From contig JARGXX010000106.1 in assembly GCA_030374765.1 (NCBI GenBank), positions 298,022-362,021 of the forward strand: a DNA stretch of 64,000 bases. The letters are read 5' to 3'. The DNA comes from Agarophyton chilense. Taxonomy: Eukaryota; Rhodophyta; Florideophyceae; Gracilariales; Gracilariaceae. The translations under genes and the position numbers were made by a program. This document shows, in pieces, positions 12,629-22,230 of the stretch; the stretch's first letter is position 1; each line of letters begins with the position of its first letter. Under the pieces are notes generated by a model that worked only from the letters and a program-made list of their open reading frames with translations, did no database searches and was not told the DNA's origin.

Positions 12629-15600
12629 GTACACACTAAAAACAAGCGTGGTTATGTCTTCTTGAAGCAGTTTATTATGGGCCTTTTTGGTTGCACGAAA
12701 GAGGCACAAATGTTGACAAAACTTTTGCTGTAGGTTTTCTGTAATAGGTTCTTTTGATAAGCCATAATCTTGCATGGGAAATACCCTAGCCCGTAGATGT
12801 AACTGACTAGTCGGCCAAGTTCGAATTCATTACGAACTGCACAAAAGAGCCTGTCAGTCACTTTAAGAATCATTATTCTCCCCGAAATATAGTTTATCAA
12901 TAATACGCTCATTCTTCTTAAACGTTCGACATATTGGGTGCAGTAAACCAGTGGGATGCTTCTCTTCACTCCAGTGGATTTAATTGAAAACGTAAATTAG
13001 AAAAAGCTCCGATATAGGAGGGGTGTCTTACAGAAAAGAATTTCAATTTGCACACTCTATACTTCCAAAATCACTAAACAATCGTTCTGCACCTGCAAAT
13101 GATGCATTTGCTTTCAAGAGGGCACGAGTTACTATGTTGAGCGGCAACCAATTATCTTACGCCGGGAGACTGATATCTTCTCTTAAGTAGTCCACCACAA
13201 ACCAAAAATCCTTTCGCCCATTATCTTACGATGTGATGCGCAGCTTTTTGCTAAAGATCTCAAACCCATTCGTCAATAAAGCCGACGGTTTGCAAACCTG
13301 ATTATCAGGCAGAGTAACTTCTTGAACAAGCGCAATATAGAATATGCGAATATGAATCTTTTTCACGCTCGTAGAAATTTCCATCAAATACTATTAGCAC
13401 TATTTGTAGCCAAGTATAAAGGACAGGTGCAACAAAAGAACGCTACGAGTTTCATTGCTTAGATAAATAGCTTTTTCTTTATCATTCACTGATAAGTCAT
13501 TCATACTAATTAAGACTGAATCAAGGGCGCAGTAACGATGTCCAGATCTTCTCTAGTCTATTTTTTTCCACGGAAAAGACAGAACCAGAGTCTTCGAAAG
13601 GTCTTTCGACTTATGCGAGGATTTCGTGCGATGTCTCTGACCTCTCCTGCATTTGCGCAACTTAAGATTGTAGAAAGCATAATTATGTCATTTAAACCGT
13701 TGGGAAACGGATTGTTGATACGCGTGTGAAGCAGTTGCCGTTGCAACGATAAAAGGTTTAAACAGAAGGTTTTGCACTTTTTAATTTTTGTAGAACTTCG
13801 TTCTAGCCAGGAACGGTAAAAAATTCTGTTTTCATTTGCTTAGAAAGCCATATGTTACAAGTTCGGCATGTGAGAACAATCTTGAAAGTTTAACAGCTCC
13901 GCTCAGCGACCAAACTATCACATGCTCTGTTTTTTCCGGATTATTGTGATTATGTCTGTTTAGAGTACGAGTATTTCGATACTGAAAATACACAAAACTC
14001 GTCTACGTATACCGTTCTTCATTTAACCGCATTCGATTCAAGAGTTTCTTGTGCAAAGAGGTCCGTGATCGATTTCCTTTATTCAGGTTTCTATGCACCA
14101 CAATTGTTATCATTATCTTCTGGCAAAGAATATTTTTCTTCTTATTGCGCTCTTTTGGCACACGATAAGTCATTTTCATAGTTCGTATATGCATCAGTAA
14201 GGTCACATTCATCGTCTCGAGCAATGATCTAAAATAAATAGATGTTTCTGGATTTACAGAGCAAGTGATTTAATAAAACGTATTATAGCGGAATTAAAAG
14301 ACTAATCGGTACAACTTGCTGCCGTATTTGAACTTTAATCTGCGACGTACGACCATCAGAACGGAGATTGCACCCAAGTTAATTCCTCTAAACCTTACAG
14401 CCCGGCTAGGGCATTTAGTCCGCGGTGAACATCCAAAAGCCGAATTGAACCAATCCGTTGCCATGCCCAAATATCTCGGTGTAGCCCCCTCCCCAGTACA
14501 AACGCCACGCCTGCCGCCGCAACCACCTCTGAGCCAGTCGGCGAACCAGTCACTGTGCTAGCACGGGCAAGTTGCCAGGCATGGCGTGTGCCCGCTAGTT
14601 GCCTGTGAATTCTATGACGGTGACGCCTACTGTCGTGCTGATTACACCCTTGACACCATGCACACATCTGCTAAACTCATCACGACCTTGATGCCCATCC
14701 CCGATGGATAGATCCACCTCTCAAGTGACTCTGATACGCACAGGCGCATTTGATAAGAGCTACTAAACCTCCACCAAGCTGCATCTGCTCCCAGCGAGCA
14801 TCAATCATAGCGAGGCTCATGGCCCTGCCGCGGTAGACTGAGGGCCGGCAAAAACCACACTGCCCCGTCCACGCTTTCCCTCGGCGTCAGAGGTTTCTAA
14901 TCCAGCAGCTTTTTGCGGTCACATAGAGACAATTAAAAGCTGAAACTAGACACACAAGCTGCACTAGTATATGTGCTACGCCCGTGGCCACGCCTATCTC
15001 TTTTACCTCGGCGTCCCTCAAACCCATCATTTATCATACTCTAAACGTCGCACTCGCTGGGCCTTGGCCGCGTTTGCTCCATGAATACTGCACTTGCCCC
15101 CGCAGCCCTCTAATTGTAACGCTCAAACAATGACAATTGCGCCGTTTGTCGTTGTCTAGTCGCCTTTCATCGATGGCACCCCTCCTCTTGCCGAAGTAGT
15201 TTCTAGAATCATGTAAATTAGAAAAGATAAGATGAGATTTATTGTTGTGTATAGCATATCGTCTTATTCCACTTCCAAGTCGAAAACTGAATTCGGGTGT
15301 CGACAAATTGTAGGCTCGCGCGTTGGATGCAAAAGGTTTCTTATTATTTACTATTACTGCAATGCACGGAATGCATATTAGACATTGCGTTCGAGTAAAT
15401 GAAATAACAATTCTATGAAAACCCAGCTTCTTTTGTTTTTGATCATTTGCAAGATTTCCAAATCAGACTGTAGATTACAAATTGTTTTAAAACGATCTAT
15501 AGAAATCTGATTTGATTTCGAATTGACGACGGCGCAAACGGCTCCAAATCAGAGAATTGTTTTCGAAATTGGAATAGTCAAACAATATTGTTTGAGACTG

Positions 15601-16519
15601 TAACAATTTATATAGAACGCCTACGACATATGAACCTCCGAACATCAGACACAAGGTTTGAAATAAATACTAAATTAAAAAGAGGGATTATAAGCAGTAG
15701 ATCTTAAATATTCATAAATCTGTACGTTTTTATTTTGTAAAACTTACACAACTATGAGAGAGCTATCAGCTTGAAAGGAATTAGTCATACTTTACAATGA
15801 ATAACATAAACGCGACTATTTCTGATTTATACAATCGAAAGAGGTCTGTTGCCTCTGTGTAACAGGTACAAAACACAACTGTATGTAGAAGACCTACAGT
15901 TCTTAGTTTTTTCTGTACTCACATGTAAAGTATCATGTATTTTGACATAATATGTAGTAGAGCGAACGCTGGACAAAAAGAGTCACCTACCCCATTTTTT
16001 TCGCTACTCTAGGTACCACTTGGTTATTTGGGGACTTCCTCCAACCTCTCGGCATATATCGTGAGTGATGATCCTAAACCAGGGTATGAAAGCCACAAAC
16101 CTAGACATGTTGGCTCTTTTAGCGATCCGTACTTCGCAGAGTCGGTTGCGTTACGTGTAACAGTCGACTTAGGGATTCTTGAAAAACTGCTGAGGTATCG
16201 AGTGCTTTGAAAAAAGCGCCACAAAAATTGGACACGATAATCACTGCACAACTTGTGAATAAATGCCAGGAAGCTTCACTATCTCAACAAACTGTATGTG
16301 GAGTTCCAGAATTTATCATGAATGTATGGCCACCGCAACAGAATGGTACTCGGGAGTCAGAAAAGATTCGACGAAGGGTTCAATTTGGAGTCTCGTTCCC
16401 ATTGAGATTCAAGAGCCGAAAAACATAGAACAGGAAGATTACTTATTTCTTCCAATCCGGTTTGCGTAGTTGTTGCAGTGAGTTTTCCGACATATTCTGG
16501 CACCTACTGTGAAAGCGGT
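12629..16519. other. No gene seen; GC-richer island at about 14.3-15.2 kb
   Basis: Only short frames. About 14340-15200 is visibly richer in G and C than its flanks, with proline-rich conceptual translations and no motif. It could be an inserted fragment. The 16.0-16.5 kb part carries short coding-like frames on both strands and is interrupted by the copia insertion at 16520. Confidence 0.4.
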
Positions 16520-16524
16520 ATCCG

Positions 16525-16792
16525 TGAAAGAGTTATGGACACTCTACTGTTCAGTGTCGACCTTATCGAAGAGGTAGAGCGTGCAAATTGCTAGAGTGTA
16601 GTCGTTGTACACTCTCGGTGTGAGTACCGTGGTTTACAATTCATAATCATGAAGGTCTAAATACACAAAGTCATAACATATAAACGGCCGTAATTAACAA
16701 CGAACATATTCATCAAACTGAATCAAAGATACAAATTCAAATACCAAGCGGGCGCATCCAAAAGCAACCAACCAGAACCGAATAGTTCTATA
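16525..16792 (-). repeat. Copia 3' LTR
   Basis: 268 bp, the left copy; identical to 21337-21604 except for one base. Because the element reads on the minus strand, this is the 3' LTR. In element orientation it begins TATAGAAC and ends CTTTCA. Confidence 0.95.
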
Positions 16793-16805
16793 CTCCTCCC
16801 TTTTC
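16793..16805 (-). promoter_or_regulatory. Polypurine tract
   Basis: On the minus strand this reads GAAAAGGGAGGAG directly against the 3' LTR. That is the expected place and composition for the plus-strand DNA primer. It overlaps the last two bases of the gag-pol stop codon (TGA, 16804-16806). Confidence 0.8.
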
Positions 16806-19800
16806 ACCCAAAGTTTTTCTCAGAGTGTTTTGTCTCCGAGATCTTGTAAAAGTCGAAACAAAGTTTTCCAGTAAACAAAGTTAACTGAAGTGCATCAGTC
16901 AGCGCGCTGTCCTTCTTCGTCAGAGGATCAGCCAGATTAGAATGTCCAGGAACCCAAGAGATCTTATCCACAGCACCAGTCTGAAATTCGTAGCGAACAC
17001 ATGCAACATCACCGCGGATAGACTTGTCGATGGAATTCTTTTGTGTGGATAGTGAAGTAAAGAGATCTTTGGAGTCAACAGCCAAACGCAACTTGATTTC
17101 CTTCCCAAGTAGCTCGGTGTAGGCGTTAGAAATAGTCTTACCTTCATCAATGCCCTCAGAAGCGGCGAGGATTTCCGCAGCTGGAACACTCTTAACAGGA
17201 CGCTTCGATTTGTGGGACATCCACGAGATGGCATGGTAGATGGACTGATTCTTCATTTCACCAACCAACAAACCAGTGAGCACACCAAGTTGTCCGCATT
17301 CGTCCGTCCTGGAAGCATCAGAAAAAACCAACACGCTCAGTTCGTGCTGTCTATTATCCGTCGGTATCGGATAAGCAATGGTTGTCCCAAGCTTCTTAAG
17401 CTTACGAACAATATTTATCTGTTCAACCAAATGACAAACCTTAAGTTCCGGTGCTTTCTGCTGCAAGTAGCTTGCATAGAATGAGCAGAATGGTGAAGCT
17501 GCAGTCCCAATCCAACCAAGCGAGCTGTTGGTTGAGGCAAACACGGATTTCTCGATCTTGTTCAGAGATTGATCGAACTGCTTGCGACGTTGCCTAGTGA
17601 ATGGATATTCTACGACTGCATCCAACTTGTCATCTGCATCCGTCTCAATTGTCATGTCACCATTTTGCACCGTGTTGATACCAAAGAACCGAAGCTTTCC
17701 TGGACCCTTCATGACATCGCCAAACTTGAAACGCTTGTCGAACTCTTTCATGAAATGATTCACCCGATCTCCTTTTCCGGCAGCTTTCAGGTCATCAACA
17801 ATTTTTGCCACAATTAACACCAATTTTCCGTTTTCTTTCTGAAAGAACAGCTGTGGCACATGCACTGATTGCGTGAGTCCAATGTCAAACATAACTTGAT
17901 CAGACTGACTCTGCCATTTGGCATTTGCATTGACGAGGCCATACGCAGCTGTGAGTAGTAACCAAAGATGAGTAGCCTTCATGTGACTTTCCTTCGGAGG
18001 GCGAACATATACATCCCTCTGAGCCTCCCCGGTCTGCAGGAATGCCGCTTTTACGTCAGCTCTATAGATGTTCCATTCGTATAGAGACGCAATTGACTCA
18101 AGGATACGTAGTCCTGTGGGCGGGCACGTTGTGCAATCTTTGCTCAAGGCATTCTTCAAGTCATCTTCATTACCATGTGGTGCTATGCGAGCTTTCAGCT
18201 TAAGCGAGCCATCATCATTGGTCTTAACCTTGTACAATGTGTGGCTGTTAATGATGTTGGCGTTAGGCGGGACTTGATTATGCGAAACAGGGCGCACAGT
18301 CTTGAGAAAAGTCTCCTCCTCCTTCTTGTAGGCGTTCACCAAGGGAAATTGGTCAAAACCCTGGGCATGATGTCTAAGGAACGGCTTGTTCCCAAAGTGA
18401 TCAAGCATCGATGAGAGAACAGAAGTCTCAGTGCTTGTTACCTGTAGCTCAGGTTGCGTAGAACTAGAACTGGCCGCGAATGTCTCATTGTTGAACTTCC
18501 ATACTTCGTTCGAAATATCCAAAGTTTCAGTGTCTCCGTCATCATAGTGAATGTTCAAACGTCCATCTTCCTCCTCAGAGTGAACAGTACCCGGATAGAA
18601 CTGATCTTCGAGAGGCCAGAACACTGAGATGTTGTCACCGACAGATGGTTCAACGTTTGCAGACTCAGTGGAAAAATCATCATCAACAGGTTTGATGTCT
18701 TCAGACGACGACACTGGAGTATCAGAGCCAGTTGCAGCATGTCCGGTGAGGTCAAATGAACTCTCCTCATTCGACTCATCAATAGAGTCGATACCTTCTT
18801 GCACTAGTTGTGCAAAGCTCTCTTGAGGTAGGGCTTTACGGGTGTCCTCGAAAGCAACTGTAACTTCTTTGCCTTTGCGTCCAGGTACAGTCACTGAGCG
18901 AGCACTGCGGTCAACGGAGAGAATTGGCTTGGCAATAGACCATTTTCCTCTCTTCTCGTGGTCTTTCTTATGATATACTTCGACCATGTCGCTGACAGCG
19001 ATAGGTGGTTCAGAGACCGCCTTCGAGCGCAAGATGAGCGCTAGCTTCCTGCGAGCGTGAAGTTGATCGCGAGCAGTGCGAACATCATCGGGTACAGTCG
19101 TATCAGTGGGCTTTGCCACAACGGGACATGTAAACCCTTTGGCCAGTTCGAATGCAGACATTGTGTCATTCCCGTACAAGTCATTCGAAATGGAGACAGA
19201 CTTGTATGCTCCAAGCATAGGATCAAAGTCCTGTCCAGCAGCTTCTTTCAAGCGGAGAAAGACACTGCGTATGATATTGTGCTTAGACTCGATGGCATTC
19301 TTAGAGTGCCTGCCAGGAGGCACTGGCTGAACTGGAATCCCAAGGTTGTCGATGTAGTCTTTAAACACACCGACTTGAAAGGCTTTGTCTGCCCGAATAG
19401 ACTCAGGATACCAGAAATGGGAAACCCAAGCTGCTTCGAATCCAACAATAGCTTCTTTGAGGTTTGTCGATGACACCGCATGAACACATGAGTACCTCGT
19501 GATTAGATCCATTAGATGCATAAGCAATATTTCATCCAAGTGCAAGTGGTCAACGCACAGAACCTCGTTGAAATTCTTGGATAGTGAGCTGATAGATACC
19601 TTGCGGCTCGGTTGCGGAACTGCTGTTGAACGACAAGCAGAACAACGATTGACCATTTGTGTAACATAAGATGCAACCGTGTCATTCCAAAATCCGTTTC
19701 TTTCTAGAAGAAGCTTGTAGTCGGTAAGGCTAGCATGTCCGCACACATGCTTGTGTACCTTGTCAATGATTCTCTTTACCTCAGGCCATGGTTTCGAATT

Positions 19801-21333
19801 GACAGTTACAGCTGAAAGGCATGAAAGCACAGAGCTCTTACTGCAGTTACCAGTAAAGCGATTGAGCTCGACGTAGCTCAAAAAATCACGGTTGACGAGA
19901 GAAATAGATTCCCTTGTACCATTTGCAAGAAAGACCAGAGCATTTATTCCAATATGCTCAATGTTGGCCTTGCTGGTCACATTCCTTCCTATGACCCACT
20001 GAGATGAACCGTCTAATACCAAATGCTTGATTTCGATCAGAGACCCTTGGTCTGATCTGGCTGTCAAAACAATGGAGCCTAAAATGCGGCGTGCTGGACT
20101 AGCATGATCTCCTGTCCCATACTGCCAATGGGTGTGTCCATTGAGCGTGTCGGGAATGGGCCCTAAGGTGGGGTTTGTTGGCATTCCAAGATGTTCACCC
20201 AACAGGCCAAGTTCAACTGAGCCAATTCCAGCATATTGCGCTCCATCATCAAGAAGAGGTCCTAGTTCAACAGTTGGCATATTTGTAGTAGCAGAGGAAC
20301 TGCAGAGACGGTTTGTGGTCACACTATAATGTGGAGCGGCTGGAGATGTTGCCGTGCTAGACGTAACAGGCTTTAGAGTCGTTGCCATATTGAATCGAAC
20401 CGTCTTTGTATGCGATTTGTCATCTGTGTCACGTCTTGAGCTTTCGTGATACCTAGATCGCGAGGAACTCAAGCCATTGGCTCCTGATCTTTGGGGTCTG
20501 TCAAAAGACTTGCAATGTGAGGGAAGTGATCCATCAGCATTGTGGTTGCGTTTCCAATGTCCGTACTTACCGCACAGATCACATGGATACTTCATTGTAG
20601 GAGATTGTCCCTTTTGATTGAACCGGTGTCGCTCATGACGAGTTGTACCACCAGAGCTGGCCGATAAGGTTCCATACTTTTGCGCTGGATGCGAAGTCTT
20701 GTCGCATTGCTTGATTACAGAGGCTACAGACTGATACGTGATGGCACTTAAAAACTGTTCGTTAGAAGACTGTGAATTTAGGTTTTCGTCCGACGGTGCA
20801 GCAGCAGCCATGACAGACACACGCTGAGAGTCATCAATTGCAGAATTAGACAGTAGCATCAAAGCTGTAATACATTCCGGTAGTTTAGTTGTCGTGGAAA
20901 TAGAGTTGAATCTTGCAACCTGTGCAGAAAAACGAGACTCAAAATTCTTCATGGTCTCGGTATTACCACGTCTTGTATTCCAGAGTTGGTTAAAGTCACG
21001 ATACGCCTCACTCACCACAGAAAGAGCGTCTTTCTGATAAATTTTGCCAACTATAACATTGACGGCACCTTCAGTAACCAACTCAGCCTCTGAAATTCTG
21101 GAGCAGAGGTCTTTAGCACGCCCGTACAGCTGGGACTTAAGACAAATTGCTTGCAGAGTAGCTGGGATCTTGTGACTGTTTGAGGCGGGCAGTGCGTTGT
21201 GAAATGTCTGCCAAAGATTGACAGCATCACGATATTCTTCTTGATCACCTTTGCCATCTGTCCATGGCGGGGACTTGGCATCCCAGGAGAACTTAGGCCT
21301 GGAAGGCAAATTGGAATTGGGCGCTGGGCCCAT
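16804..21333 (-). CDS. Copia Gag-Pol polyprotein with Tudor-like insert
   Basis: A 1509-residue polyprotein starting at the ATG at 21331-21333, three bases after the 5' LTR. Gag fills roughly residues 1-250. It ends with a zinc knuckle CDLCGKYGHWKRNH (about 251-264), where the final Cys of the usual CCHC is His. Protease carries LLDDGA (about 361-365). Integrase has the HHCC pair (CxxC at about 564-567) and the D, D, E triad at about 595, 649 and 682. About 896-946 (SVGDNISVFWPLEDQFYPGT onward) looks like a Tudor-type fold. RT has DVKAAF (about 1093) and IVDDL (about 1179), and RNase H starts at FSDAS (about 1339). There is no internal stop or frameshift, so all parts are made as one chain. 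Confidence 0.95.
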   Translation of the reverse strand: MGPAPNSNLPSRPKFSWDAKSPPWTDGKGDQEEYRDAVNLWQTFHNALPASNSHKIPATLQAICLKSQLYGRAKDLCSRISEAELVTEGAVNVIVGKIYQKDALSVVSEAYRDFNQLWNTRRGNTETMKNFESRFSAQVARFNSISTTTKLPECITALMLLSNSAIDDSQRVSVMAAAAPSDENLNSQSSNEQFLSAITYQSVASVIKQCDKTSHPAQKYGTLSASSGGTTRHERHRFNQKGQSPTMKYPCDLCGKYGHWKRNHNADGSLPSHCKSFDRPQRSGANGLSSSRSRYHESSRRDTDDKSHTKTVRFNMATTLKPVTSSTATSPAAPHYSVTTNRLCSSSATTNMPTVELGPLLDDGAQYAGIGSVELGLLGEHLGMPTNPTLGPIPDTLNGHTHWQYGTGDHASPARRILGSIVLTARSDQGSLIEIKHLVLDGSSQWVIGRNVTSKANIEHIGINALVFLANGTRESISLVNRDFLSYVELNRFTGNCSKSSVLSCLSAVTVNSKPWPEVKRIIDKVHKHVCGHASLTDYKLLLERNGFWNDTVASYVTQMVNRCSACRSTAVPQPSRKVSISSLSKNFNEVLCVDHLHLDEILLMHLMDLITRYSCVHAVSSTNLKEAIVGFEAAWVSHFWYPESIRADKAFQVGVFKDYIDNLGIPVQPVPPGRHSKNAIESKHNIIRSVFLRLKEAAGQDFDPMLGAYKSVSISNDLYGNDTMSAFELAKGFTCPVVAKPTDTTVPDDVRTARDQLHARRKLALILRSKAVSEPPIAVSDMVEVYHKKDHEKRGKWSIAKPILSVDRSARSVTVPGRKGKEVTVAFEDTRKALPQESFAQLVQEGIDSIDESNEESSFDLTGHAATGSDTPVSSSEDIKPVDDDFSTESANVEPSVGDNISVFWPLEDQFYPGTVHSEEEDGRLNIHYDDGDTETLDISNEVWKFNNETFAASSSSTQPELQVTSTETSVLSSMLDHFGNKPFLRHHAQGFDQFPLVNAYKKEEETFLKTVRPVSHNQVPPNANIINSHTLYKVKTNDDGSLKLKARIAPHGNEDDLKNALSKDCTTCPPTGLRILESIASLYEWNIYRADVKAAFLQTGEAQRDVYVRPPKESHMKATHLWLLLTAAYGLVNANAKWQSQSDQVMFDIGLTQSVHVPQLFFQKENGKLVLIVAKIVDDLKAAGKGDRVNHFMKEFDKRFKFGDVMKGPGKLRFFGINTVQNGDMTIETDADDKLDAVVEYPFTRQRRKQFDQSLNKIEKSVFASTNSSLGWIGTAASPFCSFYASYLQQKAPELKVCHLVEQINIVRKLKKLGTTIAYPIPTDNRQHELSVLVFSDASRTDECGQLGVLTGLLVGEMKNQSIYHAISWMSHKSKRPVKSVPAAEILAASEGIDEGKTISNAYTELLGKEIKLRLAVDSKDLFTSLSTQKNSIDKSIRGDVACVRYEFQTGAVDKISWVPGHSNLADPLTKKDSALTDALQLTLFTGKLCFDFYKISETKHSEKNFG

Positions 21334-21336
21334 AAC
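21323..21336 (-). promoter_or_regulatory. Primer-binding site for initiator tRNA anticodon arm
   Basis: The plus strand reads GCTGGGCCCATAAC, identical to the anticodon stem-loop of eukaryotic initiator methionine tRNA around its CAU anticodon. Priming from an internal, cleaved tRNA-iMet is known for Drosophila copia. The ATG that opens gag-pol is the complement of that anticodon, so the primer-binding site and the start codon coincide. Confidence 0.85.
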
Positions 21337-21604
21337 TGAAAGAGTTATGGACACTCTACTGTTCAGTGTCGACCTTGTCGAAGAGGTAGAGCGTGCAAAT
21401 TGCTAGAGTGTAGTCGTTGTACACTCTCGGTGTGAGTACCGTGGTTTACAATTCATAATCATGAAGGTCTAAATACACAAAGTCATAACATATAAACGGC
21501 CGTAATTAACAACGAACATATTCATCAAACTGAATCAAAGATACAAATTCAAATACCAAGCGGGCGCATCCAAAAGCAACCAACCAGAACCGAATAGTTC
21601 TATA
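21337..21604 (-). repeat. Copia 5' LTR
   Basis: 268 bp, the right copy and therefore the 5' LTR, carrying the element's promoter and RNA start. The repeat is followed on the plus strand by the second ATCCG target duplication. The gag-pol frame stays open about 17 bases into the LTR, but the first ATG is just outside it. Confidence 0.95.
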
Positions 21605-21879
21605 ATCCGGTTTATGTTATTTTTAATGCGAAAATCTCGGTGTATAACTTAGACAAGGATCTATAGGCATAGTAGTTCTGTTTTTAGGCCTGCAGACTGA
21701 TGGGACATGTGGTGGATGCAAGAGCTCAAATCTGTTGGGATTGACATTAAAGCCGGTTTATCTGATCTCAGCTGCTGAATTTGTGATTTTAAAACGTTCT
21801 TTTCAGATATGGTTCAGGTATTTAAATTTTCATTCTTTGTGCATTTGTACTTTCACTAACCTGTAGTAAGGACAGGATG

Positions 21880-22230
21880 TTGGTCCCATCACCTTTAGTC
21901 TCGAAGGAGATATTCATATTTCTACTCGTAACCGTGAGATGATTCAAAATTGTTTTTGCGGTGATGGGCCTCAAAGTCTTAATGATGCCTACTCGCCATC
22001 TTCATCAACGCGAAGAATCGTTTGCAAGCCAAATCTCCTATTTTGGTTCGGATGTTGTATGAATTGCTCAAGTCAAGACCAAAAATGGTTCCGTAATCGT
22101 ACCAAAATCTGTTCACTGCAGCAGTAGCAGCAAGCAGGTAGTATCAAAATTACGGCTTGGTGTTAAAAAAAGGCTGATGATCGGCAAGAAGGTCCTATGT
22201 CTTCAAAGTACCACGGATAACGGGAATCTA
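21880..22230. repeat. Degenerate dispersed repeat, copy 1
   Basis: Aligns by eye with 25170-25530 in the same orientation. Shared blocks include AGATATTCAT/AAATATTCAT, CCACGCGAAGA-like and GCAAGCAG-GTATCAAAAT stretches. Much diverged, no terminal features and no known family. Confidence 0.45.

Larger units (their letters stand above)
16525..21604 (-). mobile_element. Intact Ty1/copia LTR retrotransposon
   Basis: A 5080-bp element with two 268-bp LTRs, a single gag-pol frame and a perfect 5-bp target duplication ATCCG (16520-16524 and 21605-21609). The LTRs differ at one position only (ccttAtcg against ccttGtcg), so insertion was recent or the copies were recently homogenised. Gene order gag, protease, integrase, RT, RNase H is diagnostic of Ty1/copia. 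It is extremely compact: the primer-binding site supplies the start codon and the polypurine tract overlaps the stop codon. Probably still able to move. Confidence 0.96.

Noticed and set aside
12479-12775. 98-codon minus-strand frame across the LTR-like repeat
   Set aside because: The other copy of the repeat has stops in the same frame, and LTRs do not normally code.
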